Source of the DNA: DATAEG01 sp036258135
GTDB lineage: Bacteria; Actinomycetota; Actinomycetes; Mycobacteriales; Jatrophihabitantaceae
DNA length: 12,495 nt
Reading direction: 5' to 3'
Assembly: GCA_036258135.1 (NCBI GenBank)
Contig: DATAEG010000088.1
Coordinates: 1 to 12,495 of the forward strand
Each line of letters opens with the position of its first letter. The stretch's first letter is position 1. Positions 6,255 through 12,495 of this stretch are shown here, piece after piece. The translations under genes and the position numbers were made by a program. Below the pieces are notes generated by a model. That model saw only the letters and a list, made by a program, of their open reading frames with translations, had not been told where the DNA came from and searched no databases.

Positions 6255-6785
6255 ATGACGCTGAGCTCCGAGGCCCCGACCGTATGGCTCACCCCGGAGG
6301 AGATGGACGCGGCCCGGGAACGCCTGCCCATCCTGTACGTCGACGCCATACCGGTCCGACTGGACCCGGCGGGCGGCCTCAACTCCGTGGGCTTGCTGCT
6401 GCGCGTCACGGGAGCGGGGGAGATCGTCCGGTCCCTGGTGTCAGGCCGGGTGTTGTACGGCGAGCGGGTACGTGCGGCGCTGCTGCGCCACATCGAGAAG
6501 GACCTGGGGCCGCTCGCGCTGCCGCGGGTGCCACCGTCCCCGCAGCCATTCACGGTGGCCGAGTACTTCCCGACGCCGGGCGTGACGCCGTTCCACGACC
6601 CACGCCAGCACGCGGTGTCGCTGGCCTACGTCGTCCCGGTGGAGGGTGACTGCGAGCCGCAGCAGGACGCGCTGGAACTGAACTGGTTCAGCCCGGCTGA
6701 GGCGCGTGATGCGGGCTTGCAGGCCGCGATGGGCAACGGCCAGGGCACGTTGCTTCAACAGGGCCTGGCTCATCTGGGGTACTGA
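6255..6785 (+). CDS. DUF4916-type Nudix-fold protein with degenerate Nudix box
   Basis: A 176-residue protein that I recognise as an actinobacterial DUF4916 / 'NUDIX hydrolase family protein'. It shows an N-terminal WLTPEEMDAARERLPILYVD (11-30), GRVLYGERVRAALLRHIEKD (64-83), PRVPPSPQPFTVAEYFPTPG (90-109) and a C-terminal WFSPAEA. The segment 64-86 aligns to the Nudix box (G-x5-E-x7-R-E-U-x-E-E-x-G-U), with the first Gly and Glu (G64, E70) and R78 present. The catalytic/metal ligands REUxEE read R-H-I-E-K-D, so hydrolysis by the standard mechanism is doubtful. I recall this variation as a family trait. Substrate and role are unknown. ATG 6255 is chosen because a -10-like TAGAAA precedes it at leaderless spacing; TTG 6249 is an alternative adding two residues. 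It lies 46 bases after trpA and 5 bases before the GNAT gene, likely cotranscribed with it. Confidence 0.8.
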   Translation: MTLSSEAPTVWLTPEEMDAARERLPILYVDAIPVRLDPAGGLNSVGLLLRVTGAGEIVRSLVSGRVLYGERVRAALLRHIEKDLGPLALPRVPPSPQPFTVAEYFPTPGVTPFHDPRQHAVSLAYVVPVEGDCEPQQDALELNWFSPAEARDAGLQAAMGNGQGTLLQQGLAHLGY

Positions 6786-6790
6786 CCGCA

Positions 6791-7333
6791 GTGCTGATCC
6801 GAGCGGCCCGGGCGGAGGACGGTGCCGGCTGCGCCGCCATCTACGCTCCGTTCGTCACCGAGACGGCGGTGTCGTTCGAGACCGAGCCGCCCACCGCGGC
6901 GCAGATGGCGGAGCGGATCGCGAGTTGCCTGCGCACCCACCCGTGGCTCGTCGCCGAGGACGACGATGAACTTCTCGGCTATGCGTATGCCACCGCGCAC
7001 CGACAGCGCCCCGCCTACCAATGGGCCGCCGAGATGTCGGTGTACGTCGCGCCGACGGCGCGGCGCCGGGGCGTGGGACGCGCTTTGTACAGCCGCCTTC
7101 TCGCCGACCTGACCGGCTTCGGATACCGTCTCGCGCTCGCCGGCGTCACGCTGCCCAACCCTGCCAGCGTGGCGTTGCACGAGGCGATGGGGTTCGAGCC
7201 GGTGGGCGTCTACCGCGGCGTCGGTTACAAGCTCCGCGCCTGGCACGACGTGGGCTGGTGGCAGCGCGCCATCGGCGCCGGGACCGCCGACGTCCCCGCG
7301 CCGCCGGCGCCGCACACGCCGATCAGCGGGTGA
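6791..7333 (+). CDS. GNAT acetyltransferase, phosphinothricin N-acetyltransferase-like
   Basis: A 180-residue acetyl-CoA-dependent N-acetyltransferase of the Pat/Bar-like group. Visible are the opening MLIRAARAEDGAGCAAIYAPFV, the beta-4/motif A acetyl-CoA loop VAPTARRRGVGRALYSRLL (86-104, with the R-x-x-G-x-G/A pattern), and LPNPASVALHEAMGFEPVG (121-139). The terminal GVGYKLRAWHDVGWWQR (143-159) is typical of this subfamily. Such proteins may acetylate phosphinothricin, methionine sulfoximine/sulfone or other amino acids; this one's substrate cannot be read here, and many homologues are not resistance enzymes. The GTG start is five bases after the Nudix-like stop, so the two probably form one transcript. 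The Ala/Pro-rich C-terminal tail (about 160-180) is coded by DNA containing a strong inverted repeat and overlapping the end of the convergent oxidoreductase gene by 11 bases. Confidence 0.85.
   Translation: MLIRAARAEDGAGCAAIYAPFVTETAVSFETEPPTAAQMAERIASCLRTHPWLVAEDDDELLGYAYATAHRQRPAYQWAAEMSVYVAPTARRRGVGRALYSRLLADLTGFGYRLALAGVTLPNPASVALHEAMGFEPVGVYRGVGYKLRAWHDVGWWQRAIGAGTADVPAPPAPHTPISG
7273..7312 (-). terminator. Possible GC-rich terminator hairpin for the oxidoreductase gene
   Basis: Perfect 8-base inverted repeat CGGCGCCG (7273-7280) and CGGCGCCG (7305-7312). Between the arms lies a nested GGGAC / GTCCC stem (7280-7284 with 7292-7296). On the minus strand it begins 10 bases after the oxidoreductase stop, where a terminator would be expected. 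It has no U-tract, and it lies inside the 3' coding end of the GNAT gene, so codon bias alone could explain part of it. Confidence 0.3.
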
Positions 7334-8312
7334 GGATCAGCTTTCCGGTGGTCCGCCGGTTCTCCAGGTCGTCGTAAGCCCGGGCGACGTCCTCCAAGGG
7401 GTACCGGCCGCCGATCTCCACGCGCAGCGTCCCGGCCGCGAGTGAGCCCAGCACCTCCTCAGCGCGCCACAGGAACTCGTCGCGGGTGCGCAGGTAGTGA
7501 GCGATCGTGGGCCGGGTCAGGTACAGGGAGCCGCCGCGGTTGAGCCGCTGTGGATCGAACGGCGGTACCTGGCCGCTCGAGCCGCCGTAGAGGACCATCA
7601 TCCCGCGCGTGGTCAGCGAGGCCAGCGAGGCGTCGAGGGTGTCCTTGCCGACGCCGTCGTAAACCGCGCTCATGCCTTCCCCGCCGTTGGCCGCGCGGAT
7701 CGCCTCGGCCAGCGCCTCGCCCGAGACCTGTGTGTAGTCGATCACGGTATCGGCGCCAAGATCACGGACCTTGGCTGCCTTCGCCGCCGTCGAGGTGGTG
7801 GCGATGACGCGGGCGCCGCGCGACTTCGCCATCTGGACGAGAAGCTGCCCCACCCCACCCGCCGCCGCGTGGATGAGCACCGCGTCCCCCGATTGCACCG
7901 GGTAGGTCGAGGAGATCAGGTACTGCGCGGTTATGCCCTGGAGCATGACGGCGCCGGCCAGCTCGGCGTCGACGCCCTCCGGGACCACTGCCGCGACCGC
8001 GGTGTCGACCACGGCGTAATCGGCATGACTTCCCCGCGCGTCTACCCACGCCAGTACGGTGCCGACCTCGACGTCCCCGACATCCGGACCCAAACCCTCC
8101 ACCGTCCCAGCGCCTTCTGTGCCGAGCCCGAACGGGGTGTCGACCGGGTAGACGCCTTGGCGCTCGTAGACGTCCTTGAAGTTGAGGCCCGAGGCGGACA
8201 CCTGCACCAGGACCTGTCCCGGGCCGGGCTCAGGGACCGGCAGGGCCTGGATCTCGAGTACGTCCAGCCCGCCGGGCTTGGTCACGACGACAGCACGATT
8301 CGACTCGGCCAT
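7323..8312 (-). CDS. qor: NADPH:quinone oxidoreductase, zeta-crystallin type
   Basis: A 329-residue zinc-independent medium-chain dehydrogenase/reductase that should reduce quinones with NADPH by one electron in the cytosol. It resembles E. coli Qor along its whole length: SGLNFKDVYERQGVYP (about 41-56), GLGTEGAGTVEGLG, LQGITAQYLI (124-133), the nucleotide-binding HAAAGGVGQ (148-156), AVYDGVGKDTLDASL (216-230), and GSLYLTRPTIAHYLRTRDE (261-279). No structural-zinc cysteine cluster is seen, as expected for this class. Its actual substrate may be another enone or aldehyde. It is the only gene here on the minus strand. It converges on the GNAT gene with an 11-base overlap and diverges from lgt across 63 bases. 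The ATG is six bases after a minus-strand TAGTGT element, so it is probably leaderless. A near-perfect palindrome covering that element suggests control by a dimeric repressor. Confidence 0.9.
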   Translation of the reverse strand: MAESNRAVVVTKPGGLDVLEIQALPVPEPGPGQVLVQVSASGLNFKDVYERQGVYPVDTPFGLGTEGAGTVEGLGPDVGDVEVGTVLAWVDARGSHADYAVVDTAVAAVVPEGVDAELAGAVMLQGITAQYLISSTYPVQSGDAVLIHAAAGGVGQLLVQMAKSRGARVIATTSTAAKAAKVRDLGADTVIDYTQVSGEALAEAIRAANGGEGMSAVYDGVGKDTLDASLASLTTRGMMVLYGGSSGQVPPFDPQRLNRGGSLYLTRPTIAHYLRTRDEFLWRAEEVLGSLAAGTLRVEIGGRYPLEDVARAYDDLENRRTTGKLILTR

Positions 8313-8314
8313 GT

Positions 8315-8332
8315 GCCGACACTAGTGTCCGC
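8315..8332. promoter_or_regulatory. 18-bp near-perfect palindrome, candidate operator of qor
   Basis: The centre GACACTAGTGTC (8318-8329) is a perfect 12-bp palindrome. After one mismatched pair (8317/8330) two further pairs match (8316/8331 and 8315/8332), giving 16 of 18 bases symmetric. It contains the minus-strand -10 TAGTGT and ends two bases before the qor ATG, where a bound dimer would block transcription of qor. No binding-protein family can be named from the sequence, and no regulator gene is adjacent. Confidence 0.45.
8319..8324 (-). promoter_or_regulatory. Candidate -10 of leaderless qor
   Basis: Read on the minus strand this is TAGTGT, a TAnnnT match. Six bases separate it from the ATG at 8312, so the predicted first transcribed base is the A of the start codon. 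There is no Shine-Dalgarno in front of the gene. The -35 zone at about 8342-8347 has no TTGACA likeness. Confidence 0.5.
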
Positions 8333-8363
8333 TGTTCATAGCGATCCCCTCAGCCGCGGCCAC

Positions 8364-8369
8364 TACCGT
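8364..8369 (+). promoter_or_regulatory. Candidate -10 of leaderless lgt
   Basis: TACCGT fits TAnnnT and is separated by six bases from GTG 8376, placing the predicted transcription start on the first base of the start codon. No Shine-Dalgarno is present before 8376. The -35 zone would fall at about 8341-8346, coinciding with that of the divergent qor promoter. Confidence 0.5.
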
Positions 8370-8375
8370 GGCAGC

Positions 8376-9278
8376 GTGGTGAGCCCGGCGATTCCCAGCC
8401 CGACGCACAGCGTGTGGCATCTCGGTCCGGTACCGATTCGCGGCTACGCCGTGTGCATCCTGGTTGGCATCCTCGTCGCGGTCTGGCTGACCGACCGGCG
8501 CTGGCGGGCCCGCGGCGGCGCGCCGGGCGACGTCGGCGACGTGGCCGGCTGGGCAGTGGTGTTCGGCATCCTGGGCGGCCGGATCTACCACGTCCTCACC
8601 GACCCGGAGCTGTACTTCAAGCACGGCGAGGACGCCGTCAACGCTCTCAAGATCTGGGACGGCGGGTTGGGCATCCCGGGAGCCATCGCGCTGGGCACCG
8701 TCGGGGCGTGGATCGGCTGCCGTCGCCACGACATGAGGCTGTCCAGCTTCGGAGACGCCGCCGTGCCCGGCGTGGCCTTCGCCCAGGCCATTGGACGCTT
8801 GGGCAACTGGTTCAACAACGAGCTGTACGGCCGGGCCACGACATTGCCGTGGAAGCTTGAGATCCACCAGATTGACGTCACGTCCGGTAAGCCGGCGCTT
8901 GACGCCAACGGCAATCCGGTCGTGCTGGGCTACTTCCAGCCGACGTTCCTGTACGAGGCCCTCTGGGACCTGGCGTTGGGTGTGACGCTGATCCTGCTGG
9001 ACCGCCGGTTCCGGATCGGGCGCGGCCGGCTGTTCGCGCTATACGCGATGGGGTACTCGGTCGGCCGGTTCTGGGTCGAGCTACTGCGCTCCGACCACGC
9101 CAACCACCTGCTCGGCCTGCGGGTGAACACCTGGATGTCGCTGATCGTCTTCGTCCTCGGCGCGGCCTGGTTCGTAACCCATCGCGGACCGCGCGAGGAG
9201 AGCGTCTACACCGGACGCCGGGCCCGCCGACACCTGGCCGAGAAGCGTGCGGAAGCCGAGCGCACCGCGACCGACTGA
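8376..9278 (+). CDS. lgt: Prolipoprotein diacylglyceryl transferase
   Basis: A 300-residue inner-membrane enzyme that moves diacylglycerol from phosphatidylglycerol to the lipobox cysteine of prolipoproteins, the first step of lipoprotein maturation. The Lgt signature GRLGNWFNNELYG is at 140-152, with R141, N144, E149 and G152 matching E. coli R143, N146, E151 and G154. Other family blocks are VPIRGYAVCI (19-28), WDGGLGIPGAIALG (94-107), YFQPTFLYEALWD (186-198) and GRFWVELLRSD (230-240). About seven membrane helices are expected; several are visible. The E. coli His103 position reads Ile/Pro here; I recall actinobacterial Lgt differing there. The C-terminus is a basic, charged tail. GTG 8376 is preferred, with TACCGT six bases upstream and no Shine-Dalgarno; GTG 8379 directly follows. 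The frame extends upstream across qor on the opposite strand, but that part has no homology. Confidence 0.95.
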   Translation: MVSPAIPSPTHSVWHLGPVPIRGYAVCILVGILVAVWLTDRRWRARGGAPGDVGDVAGWAVVFGILGGRIYHVLTDPELYFKHGEDAVNALKIWDGGLGIPGAIALGTVGAWIGCRRHDMRLSSFGDAAVPGVAFAQAIGRLGNWFNNELYGRATTLPWKLEIHQIDVTSGKPALDANGNPVVLGYFQPTFLYEALWDLALGVTLILLDRRFRIGRGRLFALYAMGYSVGRFWVELLRSDHANHLLGLRVNTWMSLIVFVLGAAWFVTHRGPREESVYTGRRARRHLAEKRAEAERTATD

Positions 9279-9321
9279 CCTTCCCTCCGCCCGTCCATCC
9301 GCCCACATTCGAACCGCCGAA

Positions 9322-9390
9322 GGGGAGGTTGTGCCGGTCGAGGGAGACCTCTGATTGCCTTGCTCGGCGTGTCGCCGCGGATACCTCCCC
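9322..9390. repeat. Inverted repeat in the lgt-gltB gap
   Basis: GGGGAGGT (9322-9329) is the exact reverse complement of ACCTCCCC (9383-9390), with 53 bases between. A partial competitor ACCTC also occurs at 9347-9351. It lies upstream of the predicted gltB transcription start, so it may be part of the lgt 3' end, an operator, or chance in GC-rich DNA. The rest of the 219-base gap holds the gltB promoter and leader listed separately. Confidence 0.3.
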
Positions 9391-9416
9391 CTGGGCGGGC
9401 CGCAGCGCGGTGCGGG

Positions 9417-9422
9417 TAGCCT
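9417..9422 (+). promoter_or_regulatory. Candidate -10 of gltB
   Basis: TAGCCT matches TAnnnT. Transcription would begin near 9429, giving a 5' leader of about 69 nt with a strong ribosome binding site. No convincing -35 is visible in the GC-rich bases upstream, and I saw no clear GlnR-like box. Confidence 0.45.
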
Positions 9423-9433
9423 GCACACGCAGC

Positions 9434-9490
9434 ACCTCATCGGGCCGGCGCCGTCCCGACCGCATGCACGTCACGGTTGGCCGAGGAGGT
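9434..9490 (+). promoter_or_regulatory. Possible RBS-sequestering hairpin in the gltB leader
   Basis: ACCTCATCGG (9434-9443) can pair with CCGAGGAGGT (9481-9490) in nine of ten positions, the exception being A9439 opposite G9485. After a bulged G9444 the helix continues with 9445-9449 against 9476-9480, including two G-U pairs. The 3' strand contains the whole gltB Shine-Dalgarno, so the folded form would hide it from ribosomes. Chance pairing is possible at this GC content. Confidence 0.35.
9483..9489 (+). promoter_or_regulatory. Ribosome binding site of gltB
   Basis: GAGGAGG is a strong Shine-Dalgarno, 8 nt before GTG 9498. It fixes the start there; the in-frame TTG at 9495 is too close. 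Confidence 0.75.
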
Positions 9491-9497
9491 CGGGTTG

Positions 9498-12495
9498 GTG
9501 CCGTTCAGCGCGCTCCCCGGTCCCACGGGGCTGTACGACCCGGCCAACGAACACGATTCCTGCGGTGTGGCTCTACTCGCCGATCTGCACGGCCGGCCGT
9601 CCCATCAACTCGTCAGCCAGGCGCTCGTCGCCTTGCGCAACCTCGTCCACCGCGGCGCCGCCGGCGCGGAGTCCTCCAGCGGTGACGGCGCCGGGATCAC
9701 CCTCCAGGTCCCGGACGAGTTCCTGCGCGACGTCGTCGACTTTCCGCTACCACCCTTCGGCACTTATGCGGTCGGTACGGCCTTCCTGCCGGTCGATCCG
9801 GACGCGGCCGCGCACATAACGAAGTTGATCGAGGACGTGGCCCGGGCCGAAGGTCTGCGGATGCTCGGCTGGCGCGACGTCCCCACCGATCCCACCGGGG
9901 TCGGTCCGACCGCGCGGAGCGTGATGCCTGCGTTCCGGCAGCTGTTCCTGGCCGGCCCGGACGGGGTCGAGGGCATCGAGCTGGAACGGCTTGTCTTCTG
10001 CTTCCGCAAGGTGGCCGAGCGCCGCGCCCGGGAGCGCGGACAGGAGCTGTACTTCCCGTCCCTGTCGACCCGCACGCTTGTCTACAAGGGGATGCTGACC
10101 ACCCACCAGCTCCAGACCTTCTACCCCGACCTCAACGACCCGCTTCTGACCAGCGCGATCGCGCTGGTGCACAGCCGGTTCTCCACCAACACGTTCCCGT
10201 CCTGGCCGCTGGCCCATCCGTTCCGGCTCATCGCCCACAACGGCGAGTTCAACACGATCAAGGGCAACCGGAACTGGATGAGCACCCGCGAGGCCATGCT
10301 GGCCTCCGATGTCCTGCCCGGCCCGCTGGCCCGGTTGTTCCCGATCTGCACGCCGGAGGCCAGCGACTCGGCCTCGCTCGACGAGGTGCTCGAGCTGCTG
10401 CACCTCGCCGGACGCAGCCTGCCGCACGCCGTCCTAATGATGATCCCGGAGGCGTGGGAGCACGCCGACCAGATGGACCCGGCGCGGCGAGCCTTCTACG
10501 CATACCACGCCTCGCTCATTGAGCCGTGGGACGGGCCCGCCTGTGTCACCTTCACCGACGGCACGGTCATCGGCGCGGTGCTCGACCGCAATGGCCTTCG
10601 GCCGGGGCGCTGGTGGCGTACAGCCGACGACCTTGTCGTGCTGGCCAGCGAGGCCGGTGTCCTCGAGATCGACCCGTCCCAGGTGCTGGAGAAGGGCCGG
10701 TTGCGGCCCGGCCGGATGTTCCTGGTGGACACCGCTCGCGGCGCCATCGTCGACGACGACGAGCTAAAGGCCGAGCTCTCGGCGGAGCTGCCGTACGCGG
10801 AGTGGCTGCACGCCGGACTGGTCACGCTGGAATCGCTGCCCGCCCGCGAGCACATCGTCCACACCCATGAGGCCGTGACTACCCGGCAGTTGATCTTCGG
10901 CTACACCGAGGAGGAGCTTCGGCTGCTGCTCGCCCCGATGGCCGCTGGTGGTGTGGAGCCGCTCGGGTCGATGGGCACCGACACGCCTCTAGCCGGTCTC
11001 TCGGAACGGCCACGGCTGCTCTACGACTACTTCACCGAGCTGTTCGCGCAGGTGACCAATCCGCCGTTGGACGCGATCCGCGAGGAGCTGGTCACCTCGC
11101 TGGGCGGCACGATCGGACCGGAGTGGAACCTGCTCGACCCGGGCCCGCGGTCGTGCCGTCAGCTTGCCCTGCCGTATCCGGTGATCGACAACGACGACCT
11201 GGCCAAGATCTGGCAGATCAACGCCGACGGCAACATGCCCGGCTTCCAGTGCGCGTTGATTGACGGGCGCTACCGGGTGCACGGTGGCGGCCCGGCGTTG
11301 GCGGGTGCGTTGGCCCGGGTACGCCGCGACTGCACGGCGGCCATCGCCGGCGGCGCCCGCATCCTCATCCTCTCCGACCGCGACTGCGACGCCGAATACG
11401 CGCCCATCCCGTCCCTGCTGTTGGTATCGGCGGTGCACCAGCACCTCATCCAGGAGGGCAGCCGGACCCGGGTCGGGCTGCTGATGGAGAGCGGCGACTG
11501 CCGCGAAGTACACCACGTGGCGCTGCTGCTGGGCTTCGGGGCGGCGGCGGTCAACCCCTACCTGGCGTTCGAGACGGTCGAGGACGTCGTCACCCGAGGC
11601 ACGCTCACTGGCATCGGCCGGCAGCAGGCGGTGCGCAACTACGTCAGGGCGCTGAGCAAGGGCGTGCTCAAGGTCATGAGCAAGATGGGCATTTCGACGG
11701 TGGCGTCCTACACGGGCGCCGGCGTGTTCGAGGCCTTCGGTCTCGACCGCGCCCTCGTCGACGCCTACTTCCCGGGTACCCGGTCCAGCGTCGGCGGCGC
11801 CGACCTCGACATCCTGGCCGAGGAGGTGGCCCGCCGGCACGCGGCCGCGTATCCGGTGGTGGCGTCCGGACGCGCGCACCGGCGCCTGGACGTGGGCGGC
11901 GAGTACCAGTGGCGCCGCGAGGGCGAGCTGCACCTGTTCAACCCCGAGACGGTCTTTCTGCTTCAGCACGCCACCCGGGAGCGTCGCTACGAGGTGTTCC
12001 AGCGCTACACCGAGAAGGTCGAGGAGCTGAACCGGCGCGGTGGAGCGCTGCGCGGCCTGTTCGAGTTCCGCACCGATCTTCGCCCACCCGTTCCGATCGA
12101 CGACGTGGAGCCCGTCGCGTCGATCGTCCGGCGCTTCGCCACCGGCGCCATGTCGTACGGATCCATCTCGGCGGAGGCGCACGAGACGCTGGCCATCGCC
12201 ATGAACCGGATTGGCGCCCGGTCCAACTCCGGCGAGGGCGGCGAGGACGCCGTCCGCTACCAGCCCGACGCGAACGGCGACCTGAGCCGCAGCGCGGTCA
12301 AGCAGGTGGCGTCCGGTCGCTTCGGCGTCACCAGCGAGTATCTGGTCAACGCCGACGACCTCCAGATCAAGATCGCGCAGGGCGCGAAACCCGGCGAAGG
12401 CGGCCAGCTCCCCGGCAACAAGATCGACGAGCGCATCGCGAAGGTCCGCTGCTCGACGCCCGGCGTGATGCTGATCTCCCCGCCCCCGCATCACG
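9498..12495 (+). CDS. gltB: Glutamate synthase large (alpha) subunit, N-terminal 999 residues (3' end outside window)
   Basis: The open frame runs without interruption to the window end. GltB takes glutamine and 2-oxoglutarate to two glutamates, using electrons passed from the GltD subunit. The sequence begins with a short propeptide; C22 in EHDSCGVA should become the N-terminal nucleophile of the class II glutamine amidotransferase after cleavage. That domain continues with NLVHRGAAGAESSSGDGAGI, HSRFSTNTFPSWPLAHPF (from about residue 225), AHNGEFNTIKGNRNWM, and SDSASLDEVLEL. A central linker domain (roughly 480-780, including NADGNMPGFQCALIDG) follows, then the start of the FMN synthase domain: GAMSYGSIS (883-891), GARSNSGEGGED and AKPGEGGQLPGNKIDERI. 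The 3Fe-4S cysteines would lie beyond the window. GTG 9498 is fixed by GAGGAGG eight bases upstream. The complete gene should be about 1,500 codons, with gltD expected downstream. Confidence 0.96.
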   Translation, partial: MPFSALPGPTGLYDPANEHDSCGVALLADLHGRPSHQLVSQALVALRNLVHRGAAGAESSSGDGAGITLQVPDEFLRDVVDFPLPPFGTYAVGTAFLPVDPDAAAHITKLIEDVARAEGLRMLGWRDVPTDPTGVGPTARSVMPAFRQLFLAGPDGVEGIELERLVFCFRKVAERRARERGQELYFPSLSTRTLVYKGMLTTHQLQTFYPDLNDPLLTSAIALVHSRFSTNTFPSWPLAHPFRLIAHNGEFNTIKGNRNWMSTREAMLASDVLPGPLARLFPICTPEASDSASLDEVLELLHLAGRSLPHAVLMMIPEAWEHADQMDPARRAFYAYHASLIEPWDGPACVTFTDGTVIGAVLDRNGLRPGRWWRTADDLVVLASEAGVLEIDPSQVLEKGRLRPGRMFLVDTARGAIVDDDELKAELSAELPYAEWLHAGLVTLESLPAREHIVHTHEAVTTRQLIFGYTEEELRLLLAPMAAGGVEPLGSMGTDTPLAGLSERPRLLYDYFTELFAQVTNPPLDAIREELVTSLGGTIGPEWNLLDPGPRSCRQLALPYPVIDNDDLAKIWQINADGNMPGFQCALIDGRYRVHGGGPALAGALARVRRDCTAAIAGGARILILSDRDCDAEYAPIPSLLLVSAVHQHLIQEGSRTRVGLLMESGDCREVHHVALLLGFGAAAVNPYLAFETVEDVVTRGTLTGIGRQQAVRNYVRALSKGVLKVMSKMGISTVASYTGAGVFEAFGLDRALVDAYFPGTRSSVGGADLDILAEEVARRHAAAYPVVASGRAHRRLDVGGEYQWRREGELHLFNPETVFLLQHATRERRYEVFQRYTEKVEELNRRGGALRGLFEFRTDLRPPVPIDDVEPVASIVRRFATGAMSYGSISAEAHETLAIAMNRIGARSNSGEGGEDAVRYQPDANGDLSRSAVKQVASGRFGVTSEYLVNADDLQIKIAQGAKPGEGGQLPGNKIDERIAKVRCSTPGVMLISPPPHH

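Noticed and set aside
7497..8375. N-terminal extension of the lgt frame through the oxidoreductase region
   Set aside because: The extra roughly 290 residues are the complement of qor and have no Lgt similarity; Lgt is normally about 300 residues, matching a start at 8376.
10989..12494. 501-codon open frame on the minus strand opposite gltB
   Set aside because: It lies wholly antisense to an unbroken, motif-rich gltB. Long antisense frames are common in high-GC DNA, and the translation is low-complexity with no recognisable domain.
1..12495. Defence system, prophage, insertion sequence, CRISPR array, tRNA or rRNA
   Set aside because: Every stretch is covered by recognised metabolic, signalling or membrane genes or by gaps under 220 bases, and none of the hallmark repeats or proteins is present.

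Overview
The window comes from a chromosome of a high-GC actinobacterium. This is inferred from strong G/C third-position codon bias, several GTG starts, many ATGA/TGATG stop-start overlaps, TAnnnT promoter elements lying directly in front of start codons, and the gene order trpE / Trp-associated membrane protein / trpC / trpB / trpA ... lgt ... gltB. From memory, that backbone is shared by mycobacteria, streptomycetes and relatives. The genus cannot be fixed from the sequence; a Frankiales-, Sporichthya- or Geodermatophilales-like lineage is only a guess. I see no mobile element, tRNA, rRNA, CRISPR array or phage gene, and no obvious change of base composition.

Layout. 1-465: 3' end of trpE. 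465-1079: four-helix Trp-operon-associated membrane protein, overlapping trpE by one base. 1129-3281: an OmpR-type response regulator and its membrane histidine kinase, inserted within the tryptophan cluster. 3321-6208: trpC, trpB and trpA. Between trpC and trpB lies a 75-nt gap holding a 12-codon micro-ORF with one Trp codon and a hairpin over its stop. 6255-7333: a DUF4916 Nudix-like protein and a phosphinothricin-acetyltransferase-type GNAT enzyme. 7323-8312, minus strand: a zeta-crystallin-type quinone oxidoreductase, overlapping the GNAT gene tail to tail by 11 bases. 8376-9278: lgt, divergent from the oxidoreductase. 9498-12495: gltB, the glutamate synthase large subunit, with its first 999 codons open to the window end.

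Function. TrpE, TrpC and TrpBA cover the first and last steps of tryptophan synthesis. No trpD, trpG or trpF is present here; in actinobacteria TrpF activity is usually supplied by PriA. GltB feeds glutamate nitrogen metabolism, and Lgt begins lipoprotein maturation. The two-component system, Nudix-like, GNAT and oxidoreductase genes are accessory insertions into this conserved backbone.

Most of the window is ordinary housekeeping DNA. The items worth a second look are regulatory: (i) a coupled two-component pair inside the trp cluster; (ii) the Trp-codon micro-ORF plus hairpin between trpC and trpB; (iii) back-to-back, apparently leaderless qor/lgt promoters with coinciding -35 zones and a near-perfect 18-bp palindrome over the qor -10; (iv) a gltB leader able to fold a long hairpin over its own ribosome binding site. 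I did not find convincing evidence for an entirely new biological system.
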